Shown here piece by piece: positions 42,764 through 51,502 of a DNA stretch of 64,000 nucleotides. Numbering within the stretch: the stretch's first letter is position 1; every line of letters begins with the position of its first letter. The DNA comes from Temperatibacter sp965603205. Its GTDB lineage: Bacteria > Pseudomonadota > Alphaproteobacteria > Sphingomonadales > Kordiimonadaceae. The notes under the pieces are model-generated. The model made no database searches and was not told the DNA's origin. It worked only from the letters and a program-made list of their open reading frames with translations. The position numbers and the translations under genes were made by a program. The stretch covers positions 248,001 to 312,000 of the forward strand of contig CBFDCC010000001.1 in NCBI GenBank assembly GCA_965603205.1, in the 5' to 3' direction.

Positions 42764-45433
42764 ATGAGCGACGAGAAGAAGTTGACACTGTCACCACGCG
42801 GCACACTTGGAGTTACCAAGGGTGTTGAAACTGGCCAAGTTCGCCAGAGCTTCTCTCATGGACGTACAAAGTCCGTGGTAGTTGAGCGTAAAAAGAAACG
42901 TGTATTGAGCAAGGGCGCTGTTGAGGCGCCTGTTTCTGCTGATACAAAGATTGAGGTTAAGAAGCCTCAACCTGCATTCAAACCCAAAAAATCTCCTATG
43001 GCTAAGCCTGGTGGTCTGAGTAGCATTGAGGTGCAAAATCGTGCCAAGGTGCTGGGTGAAGCGAAAAAACGCGCTGAAGCAGAGGCCGTTCTGGCTGCTG
43101 AGCGAGCTAAAGCTGATGAAGTGCAGAGAAAAGTTGATGACGAGCGCAAGAGAAAAGATGCGGCTGAAAAAGCTGCACTAGATGCTGCCCGCACTGATGA
43201 ACAAGTAGCTGATGATGACGCAGCGACACTAGCGGCGACTGAGGCCAAGAAAAAGTCTGAAGAAGCGGCTCAAGAAAAATTATCACAAGACGCTGATAAA
43301 AAAGTGGCTAACGATATGGTGGCGCGTGAAGAAGCTGAAGAAGCTGCACGCAAGAAAACTGACCTAGAGGCGCGTGCTGTACAGTTGCGCAAGGCATTTG
43401 AGGCCGCCAAGGCAGACGCTAGTGTTGTAAGTGATGATGACGCTGCACGCAAAAAAGGCAAGCCTAAGCGCGGTAAAGATAAAAAATCAACGAGTGAAGC
43501 TGACGCTAAACGCAATGCCAATGTGCGCGGCAATGATAAAAACCGTGGTAAATTAACTATATCACGCGCACTAGCTGGAGAAGAAGGGCGTCGTCAACGA
43601 TCGCTGGCTTCATACAAGCGTAAACAAGCGAAAAACAGACGTCAAGCTGATGGCGGCGAAAAGGTGAAGGTGAGCCGTGAGGTTATCCTGCCTGAAGTAA
43701 TTAACGTTCAAGAACTGGCTAAGCGTATGGGCGAAAAAGCTAATGCTGTGATCAAGGTATTGATGGGTATGGGCGTTATGGCTACTATCAACGAAAACCT
43801 TGAGCTGGATACAGCGGAATTGGTGATTGAAGAGTTCGGTCATACAGTGAAGCGTGTATCAGAAGCTGATGTTGAAATTGGTATGTTTGGCGCGGATGAC
43901 GCAGATGCTGATCTAATCCAACGTGCACCAGTTGTGACGGTTATGGGTCACGTTGATCATGGTAAAACATCCTTGCTTGACGCGCTACGTGAGCAAAATG
44001 TAGTCGACGGCGAAGCGGGTGGTATCACGCAGCATATTGGTGCCTATCAGGTAACGATGCCTGGCGGCGATAAAATCACTTTCCTTGATACACCAGGCCA
44101 CGCTGCCTTTACGGAAATGCGCGCACGCGGTGCCTCATGTACGGATATTGTTGTGCTTGTGGTTGCTGCTGATGACGGCGTTATGCCACAAACGATTGAG
44201 GCGATTAACCACGCGAAAGCGGCAGGTGTTCCAATAATTGTTGCCATTAACAAGATGGACCGTGAGGGTGCTGATCCTGATCGTGTGCGTCAAGAATTAC
44301 TACAGCATGAAGTGGTTACAGAGCATTTCTCTGGTGACGTTCAAGAAGTTGAAGTGTCCGCGCTAAAGCGTACAGGTCTTGATAAGCTTAAAGACGCTAT
44401 TCATATGCAGGCTGAGCTTGCTGAGCTAACGGCTAATCCTAATCGCTCCGCTGAGGGCGTTGTGATTGAAGCTAAGCTTGATAAAGGTCGTGGCCCAGTT
44501 GCTACGGTTCTGGTTCAACGTGGTAGCTTGAAAATCGGTGATATTTTTGTTGCTGGTGCCCAGTGGGGTAAGGTGCGTGCACTTATGAACGATCAAGGTC
44601 AACAGATCAGTGAAGCAGGCCCATCGCTACCAGTGGAAATTTTAGGTGCCGGCGCCGCGCCAGCTGCTGGCGATGATTTTGCTGTGGTTGATAGTGAAGC
44701 TAAAGCCCGTGAGATTGTTGAGTATCGTCAAGGTCAAGTGAAGAAGAAACGTGCTGTGGCAACAGCGGCGCCGAAAACACTTGAAGGCATGTTCACACAG
44801 CTTAAAGCAAATGAAATTCACGAGTTCCAAGTTATTCTTAAGGCAGACGTACAGGGTTCAGTTGAGGCCATTACGACAGCGCTAGAGAAAATTGGTAACG
44901 ACGACATTAGATGTCGCGTGTTGCACGGCGGTGTTGGTGGTATCACTGAATCAGATATTACCCTTGCCCATGCTTCGGGTGCGATGATTATGGGCTTTAA
45001 CGTACGTCCAAACCGTCAAGCACGCGAATTAGCCGAGCAAGAAGGTGTGCCGTTTAAATTCTATTCCATTATCTATAACCTGATCGACGATGTGAGAGCA
45101 GCGATGATTGGCGAACTTGGCCCTGAATTTAACGAGAACATCATTGGTGCTGCTACTATTAAGGATGTCTTCTCAGCTGGTAAGCACGGTCGCGCTGCGG
45201 GTTGTTTGGTTATTGAAGGTCATATCCGTAGTGACGCGAAAGCACGTATCCTACGTGATGATGTGATCATCTATGAGGGTGGCATTGATAATCTACGTCG
45301 CTTTAAGGATGATGTGAAACGTGTAGAATCAGGTCAAGAATGTGGTCTAACTTTTGATAATTATCAAGATTTTAAGGCTAATGATATTCTTGAGATATAC
45401 GAACTATTTGAAGTAGAGCGCAAGCTTGCATAG
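42764..45433 (+). CDS. infB: translation initiation factor IF-2
   Basis: 889 residues. A long charged N-terminal region (about 50-300, Ala/Lys/Glu coiled coil) precedes the IF-2N domain. The GTPase domain starts near residue 390 with VTVMGHVDHGKTSLLD, DTPGHAAFTEMRARG and NKMDREGADP. Domains II-IV and the initiator-tRNA-binding C-terminus follow. IF-2 places fMet-tRNA on the 30S subunit. The low-complexity region is normal in this class. Confidence 0.97.
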   Translation: MSDEKKLTLSPRGTLGVTKGVETGQVRQSFSHGRTKSVVVERKKKRVLSKGAVEAPVSADTKIEVKKPQPAFKPKKSPMAKPGGLSSIEVQNRAKVLGEAKKRAEAEAVLAAERAKADEVQRKVDDERKRKDAAEKAALDAARTDEQVADDDAATLAATEAKKKSEEAAQEKLSQDADKKVANDMVAREEAEEAARKKTDLEARAVQLRKAFEAAKADASVVSDDDAARKKGKPKRGKDKKSTSEADAKRNANVRGNDKNRGKLTISRALAGEEGRRQRSLASYKRKQAKNRRQADGGEKVKVSREVILPEVINVQELAKRMGEKANAVIKVLMGMGVMATINENLELDTAELVIEEFGHTVKRVSEADVEIGMFGADDADADLIQRAPVVTVMGHVDHGKTSLLDALREQNVVDGEAGGITQHIGAYQVTMPGGDKITFLDTPGHAAFTEMRARGASCTDIVVLVVAADDGVMPQTIEAINHAKAAGVPIIVAINKMDREGADPDRVRQELLQHEVVTEHFSGDVQEVEVSALKRTGLDKLKDAIHMQAELAELTANPNRSAEGVVIEAKLDKGRGPVATVLVQRGSLKIGDIFVAGAQWGKVRALMNDQGQQISEAGPSLPVEILGAGAAPAAGDDFAVVDSEAKAREIVEYRQGQVKKKRAVATAAPKTLEGMFTQLKANEIHEFQVILKADVQGSVEAITTALEKIGNDDIRCRVLHGGVGGITESDITLAHASGAMIMGFNVRPNRQARELAEQEGVPFKFYSIIYNLIDDVRAAMIGELGPEFNENIIGAATIKDVFSAGKHGRAAGCLVIEGHIRSDAKARILRDDVIIYEGGIDNLRRFKDDVKRVESGQECGLTFDNYQDFKANDILEIYELFEVERKLA

Positions 45434-45441
45434 AGGATATA

Positions 45442-45855
45442 ATGGTTCAAGCTGGTACTAAAGAAAATCGAAAAGGGGGCGGAGGACTTCGCCTTCTTCG
45501 TGTTGGTGAAAATATTCGCCACGCCCTGTCATCTGTGCTTGCGCGCGGTGACTTTCAGCATGATGTTTTAAATAATGTGTCTGTGACAATATCAGAGGTG
45601 CGTTGTGGTCGTGATTTACGAAGTGCTACTATCTTTATCATGCCGCTTGGTGGCGAGGATCAAGATGCGGTTACCAAGGCCCTTAATGAAGTGGCTCCAT
45701 TCCTGCGTGGTCAATTGTCGAATAAGGTAAAGATGAAATTTCTCCCAGAGTTGAAGTTCAAGATCGATGATAGCTTTGATGAGGCAACTCATATTGACCA
45801 TCTCTTGCGTGACCCAAGGGTCATGAAGGACGTCGCCGCTAAAGGCGAGGAATAA
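45442..45855 (+). CDS. rbfA: ribosome-binding factor RbfA
   Basis: 137 residues. RLLRVGENIRHALSSVLARG is at the N-terminus, VTISEVRCGRDLRSATIFIM near 48, and LPELKFKIDDSFDEATHIDHLL near 100, all RbfA landmarks. It is a cold-shock factor for 30S maturation at the 5' end of 16S rRNA. It begins eight bases after infB. Its 3' side is separated from truB by the GIY-YIG cassette, where these genes are normally adjacent. Confidence 0.94.
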   Translation: MVQAGTKENRKGGGGLRLLRVGENIRHALSSVLARGDFQHDVLNNVSVTISEVRCGRDLRSATIFIMPLGGEDQDAVTKALNEVAPFLRGQLSNKVKMKFLPELKFKIDDSFDEATHIDHLLRDPRVMKDVAAKGEE

Positions 45856-45897
45856 TATATCGTAGTCATCGTTTGAGTCGTTAAAATACACCCCCAT

Positions 45898-45931
45898 TCG
45901 TCATTCGACGACTTGATCGGCGAACCTATTT
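45898..45931 (+). repeat. left inverted-repeat arm of the GIY-YIG cassette
   Basis: It begins TCGTCATTCGACGACTTGAT and ends in CTATTT. It matches the right arm exactly in inverted orientation. Its TCGTCATTC head is shared with the REP-like palindrome at 13821. Confidence 0.9.
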
Positions 45932-46220
45932 ATCCACTAGCCACGGCATTAAACATATCATCCCAGTTTGGATTATCAGCTTCGATTAATTCTATTTTCC
46001 AATCCCGCTTAAATCGTTTAAGTCGCTTTTCACGTTTTATGGCATTTTCTGCTGTTGAATGTTGCTCAAACCAAACAAGGCGGTGGACCTGATATTCATC
46101 AGTAAAGCCTTTGGCGACGTGATTTTTATGTTCCCAAATTCGGCGCGATAGATTATTGGTCATGCCAGTATAAATAGTGCCATATGGTTTGCTCGATGTC
46201 ATATATACATAATAATTCAT
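45930..46220 (-). CDS. small GIY-YIG endonuclease-like protein
   Basis: 96 residues, one GIY-YIG domain and nothing else. The motif reads YVYMTSSKPYGTIYTGMTNN, so GIY is replaced by VYM and YIG by YTG in a permitted way. Arg in RRIWEHK and the later Glu in WFEQHSTAENAIKREKRLKR fit the catalytic residues. This is the UPF0213/YhbQ-like group of small, often multicopy genes whose cellular function is unknown. It is transcribed against the operon. Its exact fit between two inverted repeats suggests that it helps move or maintain the cassette. Confidence 0.88.
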   Translation of the reverse strand: MNYYVYMTSSKPYGTIYTGMTNNLSRRIWEHKNHVAKGFTDEYQVHRLVWFEQHSTAENAIKREKRLKRFKRDWKIELIEADNPNWDDMFNAVASG

Positions 46221-46238
46221 AGATTCGAGTATAACGAA

Positions 46239-46272
46239 AAATAGGTTCGCCGATCAAGTCGTCGAATGACGA
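46239..46272 (-). repeat. right inverted-repeat arm of the GIY-YIG cassette
   Basis: It begins AAATAGGTTCGCCGATCAAG and ends GAATGACGA, the exact inverse of the left arm over 34 bases. It lies 29 bases before the truB start. Confidence 0.9.
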
Positions 46273-46301
46273 GATAGTAAAATAAGTGATGGAACATCTA
46301 A

Positions 46302-47201
46302 ATGGCACGTAAGAAAAAAGGCGACAAGATCGATGGCTGGTTAGTTATTGATAAACCACTGGGTATGAGCAGTTCGGCTGTTGTTGGAAAAGTAAAGTGG
46401 CTCCTTAAAGCGCAAAAGGCGGGTCACGCTGGCACGCTTGATCCTTTAGCCTCGGGTATTTTACCCATTGGGCTAGGTGAAGCCACCAAGACAATGCCCT
46501 TTATTGTTGACGCCTCTAAGACGTATGAATTTACCATGCAGTGGGGTAAATCAACGACCACAGATGATTCGGAAGGTGAATTTGTCGCAACATCGGATGT
46601 TTTGCCAACAAAAGACCAAATAGAAGCAATTTTACATGCCTTCACAGGTGCTATAGAACAAACCCCCCCTATATACTCTGCCATCAAGGTGGACGGCAAG
46701 CGATCTTACGATTTGGCCCGTCAAGGTGTAGACGTAGAGTTAAAGTCAAGAATTGTTAATATTCAATCACTTAGCATTGTTTCACATGACGAAAACACTG
46801 CTCAAACTACACTAAAAGTTGACTGTGGTAAGGGCACATATATCCGCTCATTGGCCCGTGATATTGCCCTAAAATTGGGGTCTGTTGCCTATGTTATTTA
46901 CCTGCGGCGTACACGTGTTGGACCTTTTGATGAAAATAATGCGATTTCACTGGAAAAACTTGAGGACTTGAGCCATAGTGCGCCCGCTGTGGACTATATT
47001 GGTTCACTCATGACGGCACTAGACGACATCCCGGTGCTTGCCATTAGTGAAACAGAGGCGGCTCTGATCAAACAAGGTCGGACGCTAACTCATCCAACAG
47101 CCAAGCAAGGAGTGCTGATTTTATTGCACGGGGATATCCCCATTGCCATAGCTGAAGCATCGGATGATATCATCCGGTCCCTGCGGGTCTTCAATATGTA
47201 A
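46302..47201 (+). CDS. truB: tRNA pseudouridine55 synthase TruB
   Basis: 299 residues. GWLVIDKPLGMSSSAVVGK is at the N-terminus, and the catalytic Asp is in GHAGTLDPLASGILPIGLGE near residue 45. TPPIYSAIKVDGKRSYDLAR near 117 and GTYIRSLARDIA near 179 are also typical. It makes the universal pseudouridine 55 in tRNA. The cassette just upstream may alter its expression, since it separates truB from the rest of the operon. Confidence 0.96.
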   Translation: MARKKKGDKIDGWLVIDKPLGMSSSAVVGKVKWLLKAQKAGHAGTLDPLASGILPIGLGEATKTMPFIVDASKTYEFTMQWGKSTTTDDSEGEFVATSDVLPTKDQIEAILHAFTGAIEQTPPIYSAIKVDGKRSYDLARQGVDVELKSRIVNIQSLSIVSHDENTAQTTLKVDCGKGTYIRSLARDIALKLGSVAYVIYLRRTRVGPFDENNAISLEKLEDLSHSAPAVDYIGSLMTALDDIPVLAISETEAALIKQGRTLTHPTAKQGVLILLHGDIPIAIAEASDDIIRSLRVFNM

Positions 47202-47223
47202 CTTTAAATTAAGGAGAAGATCG

Positions 47224-47493
47224 ATGTCGATTACTGCAGAGCGTAAAGCTGAGCTAATCAAAAAACACGCCGTTAATGAAGGCGATACTGGTTCACCAGA
47301 AGTACAGGTTTCTATACTGACTGACCGTATTGTAACGCTAACAGATCACTTTAAAGAGCACAAAAAAGACAACCACTCACGTCGTGGTCTTTTAAAGATG
47401 GTTAACACGCGTCGTTCTCTTTTGGATTACCTAAAGAAAAAAGACGAAACACGTTACCAAGCTTTGATTAAAAGCCTAGGTCTACGTAAGTAA
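47224..47493 (+). CDS. rpsO: 30S ribosomal protein S15
   Basis: 89 residues, the standard S15 length, from the ATG at 47224 with AAGGAGA just upstream. The frame is open further back into truB, but the family start and ribosome site fix this codon. It has TGSPEVQVSILTDRI, HFKEHKKDNHSRRGLL and LLDYLKKKDETRYQ, all S15 hallmarks. S15 nucleates assembly of the central domain of 16S rRNA. Confidence 0.97.
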   Translation: MSITAERKAELIKKHAVNEGDTGSPEVQVSILTDRIVTLTDHFKEHKKDNHSRRGLLKMVNTRRSLLDYLKKKDETRYQALIKSLGLRK

Positions 47494-47500
47494 GAATTTG

Positions 47501-47533
47501 AACAGGGTTGGCGGATCGTCAGCCCTGTTTTAC
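47501..47533 (+). terminator. intrinsic terminator after rpsO
   Basis: AACAGGGTTGGC (47501-47512) pairs with GTCAGCCCTGTT (47518-47529) over 12 positions, including two G-T pairs, with a five-base loop and TTTT following. It should end much of the operon transcription before pnp. Confidence 0.85.
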
Positions 47534-47576
47534 TAAGAACTTCTTTCTGTAAGATTTGGGGTTCTTTAAGAATTTA

Positions 47577-47624
47577 GGGAATAAATATTCCCTTATAGGA
47601 CGCCAGCGATTAAGCTGGCTTTTC
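47577..47624 (+). promoter_or_regulatory. two stem-loops in the pnp leader
   Basis: GGGAAT-AAAT-ATTCCC (47577-47592) is followed by GCCAGC-GATTAA-GCTGGC (47602-47619) and TTTT. In other proteobacteria a double-stranded pnp leader is cut by RNase III and then used by PNPase to repress itself. These hairpins are the likely counterpart; the second could also be an attenuator. The region to the pnp start (to 47777) shows nothing else I recognise. Confidence 0.5.
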
Positions 47625-47777
47625 GTCTATTTATGACCCTGAAAAATATGGGTAAAATAGGCAGCCCAATATCCGAATGAGCGGCTATTGGTTATTTGAA
47701 GCGGGGCATGTGCCATAGGGGTATATGCCAGAGATAACATTAGAAATTATTAGAGTGATATCTCGGAAGGCTAGGAA

Positions 47778-49952
47778 ATGTTTGAAATACATCGCGAAGA
47801 AATAAATTGGGGCGGCACGACCCTAACACTAGAAACTGGACATATTGCACGCCAAGCCGGCGGTAGCATAATCGCTACTATGGGCGAGACATCTGTCCTT
47901 TGTGCTGTTGTTGGCTCTAAATCAATTAAGCCGGGTCAAGACTTCTTCCCACTAACTGTAAACTATCAAGAAAAATATTATGCTGCGGGTAAAATTCCTG
48001 GCGGTTTCTTTAAGCGTGAAGCACGCCCATCTGAAAAAGAGACACTGACGAGCCGTTTGATCGATCGTCCAGTACGTCCTCTATTCCCAGCAGATTTTAA
48101 AAACGAAGTACAGGTTACTTGTACTGTGATGAGCTATGACGGCGAAAACGAAGGCGACGTTGTTGCAATGATCGCAGCTTCTGCTGCTCTTGTAATCTCT
48201 GGCATGCCTTTCATGGGCCCAATTGCTTGTGCGCGTGTTGGTTACAAAGACGGCGAATATCTGCTGAACCCAACTGTTGAAGGTCTAAAAGAGAGCGATC
48301 TTGATCTTATGGTTGCTGGTACATCTGAAGCTGTTCTTATGGTTGAATCAGAAGCTAAAGAGCTTTCTGAAGATGTTATGCTTGGTGCTGTTATGTTCGG
48401 TCACGAGCAATCACAGCCTGTGATCGATATGATCATCAAGCTTGCTGAAAAAGCTGCTAAAGAGCCTTGGGTTCTTCCTGAAGTTGCTGATTGGTCAGCT
48501 GAGAAAGCTGAAATCGCTGGCATCGCTGGTGATGATCTTCGTGCTGCATATGGCATCAAGGTTAAGCAAGACCGCGTTGTGGCTATTAATGCTGCTAAGG
48601 CGAAAGTTGCTGCAGCATTTGAAGCGCGTCTTGGCGATGAAGCAAGTGCAGTTACATCAAACGTTGTTGGCGATCTTCTAAAGAAGCTTGAAAAAGAGAT
48701 CGTTCGCGGTGACATCATTAAGACTAAGAGCCGTATTGATGGCCGTGGTCTAGCTGATGTTCGCGCTGTTGATGCAATGGTTGGCCGTCTGCCACGTACA
48801 CACGGTTCTGCTGTGTTCACGCGCGGTGAGACACAGGCAATTGCTGTGACAACACTTGGTACATCTGATGACGAGCAAATGATTGACGCGCTATCAGGTA
48901 CGTATAAGTCTAACTTCATGTTGCATTATAACTTCCCTCCATATTCTGTTGGCGAGTGTGGCCGTACAGGTTTCACATCACGTCGTGAAATTGGTCATGG
49001 TAAGCTAGCATGGCGTGCGGTTCGCGCAGTATTACCTGCTGCTGCAGATTTCCCATACACAATCCGTATTGTGTCAGAGATCACTGAATCAAACGGTTCA
49101 TCATCAATGGCGTCAGTTTGTGGTGCCTCTCTTTCAATGATGGACGCTGGTGTGCCACTAACACGCCCAGTATCTGGTATTGCTATGGGTCTGATCAAAG
49201 AGGGCGATGATTTCGCTGTTCTTTCTGATATCCTTGGTGACGAAGATCATCTTGGCGACATGGACTTTAAGGTTGCTGGTACATCTGAGGGTCTAACTGC
49301 ATTGCAGATGGATATTAAGATTACGGGTATCACTAAAGAGATCATGCAGATTGCATTAGAGCAAGCCTCTGGTGGTCGTGCCTTTATCCTAGACGAGATG
49401 AACAAGTCTCTAACAGGTGCACGTACTGAAATGAGCGAGCATGCGCCGCGCATTGAAACAATGAAGATCAACACGGACAAAATCCGTGAAGTGATTGGTA
49501 CTGGCGGTAAAGTGATCCGTGAAATCGTTGAAAAAACTGGTGCTAAAGTTAGCATCGAGGACGATGGCACAATTAATATCGCTTCAAGCGACTCTGCTCA
49601 AATTGACGCAGCTAAAGCTTGGATTACAGGTATCGTTGCCGAAGCAGAAGTGGGTACTATCTATAAAGGTAAAGTTGTTCGCATTATGGAATTTGGTGCA
49701 TTCGTTAACTTCATGGGTTCAAAAGATGGCCTTGTGCATATCTCTGAGCTTAAAGAAGATCGCGTAGAAAAAGTAACCGACGTTGTTAACGAAGGTGACG
49801 AAGTATATGTGAAGTGTCTAGAGATTGATGGTCGTGGTAAGGTTCGCCTAAGCATGCGTGTTGTTGATCAAGCCACTGGCGAAGAAGATCCAAATGCAGC
49901 GCCACCTAAGCCTTCTGGTCCGCCAAAGGGTCGTGGTCCACGCCGCAACTAG
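47778..49952 (+). CDS. pnp: polyribonucleotide nucleotidyltransferase PNPase
   Basis: 724 residues. Two RNase PH-like domains (GGFFKREARPSEKETLTSRL near 77; RTHGSAVFTRGETQAIA near 335), then a KH domain (IREVIGTGGKVIREIVEKTG near 567) and an S1 domain (GTIYKGKVVRIMEFGAFVNF near 633) are all in place. It degrades RNA 3' to 5' with phosphate and is a core of RNA turnover. Codon use is strongly biased, typical of high expression. It ends in a basic proline-rich tail. Confidence 0.97.
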   Translation: MFEIHREEINWGGTTLTLETGHIARQAGGSIIATMGETSVLCAVVGSKSIKPGQDFFPLTVNYQEKYYAAGKIPGGFFKREARPSEKETLTSRLIDRPVRPLFPADFKNEVQVTCTVMSYDGENEGDVVAMIAASAALVISGMPFMGPIACARVGYKDGEYLLNPTVEGLKESDLDLMVAGTSEAVLMVESEAKELSEDVMLGAVMFGHEQSQPVIDMIIKLAEKAAKEPWVLPEVADWSAEKAEIAGIAGDDLRAAYGIKVKQDRVVAINAAKAKVAAAFEARLGDEASAVTSNVVGDLLKKLEKEIVRGDIIKTKSRIDGRGLADVRAVDAMVGRLPRTHGSAVFTRGETQAIAVTTLGTSDDEQMIDALSGTYKSNFMLHYNFPPYSVGECGRTGFTSRREIGHGKLAWRAVRAVLPAAADFPYTIRIVSEITESNGSSSMASVCGASLSMMDAGVPLTRPVSGIAMGLIKEGDDFAVLSDILGDEDHLGDMDFKVAGTSEGLTALQMDIKITGITKEIMQIALEQASGGRAFILDEMNKSLTGARTEMSEHAPRIETMKINTDKIREVIGTGGKVIREIVEKTGAKVSIEDDGTINIASSDSAQIDAAKAWITGIVAEAEVGTIYKGKVVRIMEFGAFVNFMGSKDGLVHISELKEDRVEKVTDVVNEGDEVYVKCLEIDGRGKVRLSMRVVDQATGEEDPNAAPPKPSGPPKGRGPRRN

Positions 49953-49969
49953 ATCTATCTGAAAATAAG

Positions 49970-50010
49970 AAACTGGCATGTGTTTAATACATTTGCCAGT
50001 TTCTATTATT
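49970..50010 (+). terminator. intrinsic terminator after pnp
   Basis: AAACTGGCA (49970-49978) pairs with TGCCAGTTT (49994-50002), extended inward by TGT/ACA, followed by CTATTATTGTT. It lies between pnp and the oxygenase gene. Confidence 0.78.
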
Positions 50011-50039
50011 GTTACTTATTCCTTGTTTCGGAGTTAACT

Positions 50040-51431
50040 ATGGCCATTATTAATCCCATAAAATTGGGTGGCAAAGAAATATTGCCGCTTGTTGAAGGTG
50101 GTAAAGGTGTTGCATTATCAACGGGCGCTAGCTCTGGCCCTTGGGCTGCGGCGGGCGGTGTTGGTACTATCTCGGCTGTGATTGCAGATGAATATCACGC
50201 TGATGGTAGTATTGTTGGGCATGATTATAAGGGTAAAACCCGTCGTGATCGTCACAATGAAATGATCGACTATTGTATCAATGGTACAATAGCTCAGGTT
50301 AAAAAGGCTTGGGAAATCTCAAAAGGCGAAGGGTTGATTAACCTGAATATGCTTTGGGAACTGGGCGGCGCACAACAGTCACTCCACGGTATTTTAGAAA
50401 AGACTAAAGGCATGGTTCACGGCGTCACATGTGGCGCGGGTATGCCCTTTAAACTGGCCGAGCTAACGGCGCAGTACGGTGTGCATTACTATCCTATTAT
50501 CTCTTCAGGTCGTGCGTTCAAGCTGCTTTGGATGCGGGCCTTTAAAAAGTTTGCTGATATGCTTGGCGGCGTTGTTTATGAAGATCCGTGGTTGGCGGGT
50601 GGTCATAACGGTTTATCGAACGCAGAAGATCCAAATCAGCCAGGTGATCCCTATCCACGCGTGCTAGAGCTACGCCAAATCATGACGAAACTTGGCCTAG
50701 GCCATGTGCCGATCATTATGGCTGGTGGTGTTTGGAACCTCAAAGAGTGGAAAGACTGGATCGATAACCCAGAACTTGGCCCTATCATGTTCCAGTTTGG
50801 TACGCGCCCGCTTGTCACCAAGGAAAGCGAAATTTCTGACGAGTGGAAACGCCGCTTAATGGGTCTCAAAGATGGTGACGTCCTATTACAGAACTTTTCT
50901 CCAACTGGTTTTTATTCTAGTGCTGTTGAAAATGATTATATCAAAGAACTTGTGGGCCGTAATGCCCGTCAAATTCCATTCTCACCAAAGCAAACTGAAG
51001 ACAGTAATGTACTGTTAGAGGTTGACCGTAAGAAATATTGGGTTGATTCAGCAGCAAAAACTAAGGCTGATAACTGGATAGCAGCGGGTTTTGTTAAGGC
51101 CATGAAAACGCCTGATGATACGCTGATCTTCACAGATGTGGAAAAATGTGCTGAAATTCGCCAGATCCAATCTGATTGTGTTGGTTGCCTTAGCCAGTGT
51201 CGTTTCTCTAGCTGGGCCGATAATGAAAAGAACTCAACGGGCCGTCTTGCTGACCCTCGCAGTTTTTGTATTCAAAACACGCTTGATTCTATCGCACATG
51301 GTGGCAGCCTAGATAACAATCTGATGTTTGCTGGGCATAACGCCTATCGTTTCGGGTCCGATCCATTTTATTCAAATGGTTTTATCCCAACGGTAAAACA
51401 GCTTGTTGATCGGATTATGGAAGGCGATTAA
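50040..51431 (+). CDS. nitronate monooxygenase-like flavoprotein with C-terminal cysteine motif
   Basis: 463 residues from ATG 50040, which has GGAG seven bases before it; the frame runs further upstream, but into the pnp terminator. It is a TIM-barrel protein of the nitronate monooxygenase/2-nitropropane dioxygenase group, with AGGVGTISAVIADEYH near the N-terminus, HGVTCGAGMPF near 125 and IIMAGGVWNLKEW near 225. It is longer than the usual 320-360 residues, with an extra C-terminal part containing SDCVGCLSQCRFSSWADN. The substrate is unknown; a role in detoxifying alkyl nitronates is a family inference only. Confidence 0.75.
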   Translation: MAIINPIKLGGKEILPLVEGGKGVALSTGASSGPWAAAGGVGTISAVIADEYHADGSIVGHDYKGKTRRDRHNEMIDYCINGTIAQVKKAWEISKGEGLINLNMLWELGGAQQSLHGILEKTKGMVHGVTCGAGMPFKLAELTAQYGVHYYPIISSGRAFKLLWMRAFKKFADMLGGVVYEDPWLAGGHNGLSNAEDPNQPGDPYPRVLELRQIMTKLGLGHVPIIMAGGVWNLKEWKDWIDNPELGPIMFQFGTRPLVTKESEISDEWKRRLMGLKDGDVLLQNFSPTGFYSSAVENDYIKELVGRNARQIPFSPKQTEDSNVLLEVDRKKYWVDSAAKTKADNWIAAGFVKAMKTPDDTLIFTDVEKCAEIRQIQSDCVGCLSQCRFSSWADNEKNSTGRLADPRSFCIQNTLDSIAHGGSLDNNLMFAGHNAYRFGSDPFYSNGFIPTVKQLVDRIMEGD

Positions 51432-51458
51432 ATCGCCGCGTACTGATTAAGAATTTTA

Positions 51459-51490
51459 AAGGGCTGCACAATCGTGTGGCCCTTTTTTGT
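51459..51490 (+). terminator. intrinsic terminator after the monooxygenase gene
   Basis: AAAGGGC (51459-51465) pairs with GCCCTTT (51480-51486), with CACA-ATCG-TGTG inside, followed by a T run. It faces the minus-strand GNAT genes. Confidence 0.85.
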
Positions 51491-51502
51491 CATGTGTAAA
51501 AC

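Larger units (their letters stand above)
45898..46272. mobile_element. 375-bp GIY-YIG cassette bounded by 34-bp perfect inverted repeats
   Basis: The block 45898-45931 is identical over 34 bases to the reverse complement of 46239-46272. The single gene between them fills the space: its stop overlaps the left arm and its start is 18 bases from the right arm. Each arm also contains a smaller imperfect palindrome (TTCG.CGA about CTTGA to TCG.CGAA) and a TCGTC/GACGA hairpin, giving REP/REPIN-like structure. I see no clear target duplication beside the arms. The cassette separates rbfA from truB and lies antisense to their transcription. I interpret it as a mobile unit. Confidence 0.68.

Noticed and set aside
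47164..47223. 20-residue N-terminal extension of S15
   Set aside because: It overlaps truB, has no ribosome site, and S15 is 89 residues from the ATG at 47224.
48401..48919. 172-codon open frame antisense to pnp
   Set aside because: It lies wholly inside pnp, has no recognisable family or ribosome site, and is explained by the biased codon use of pnp. The same applies to antisense frames in nusA (40489-40959), the HD-GYP gene (18725-19336), infB and the S9 peptidase gene.
49980..50039. 20-residue N-terminal extension of the monooxygenase
   Set aside because: The extension lies within the pnp terminator hairpin; ATG 50040 has a good ribosome site.
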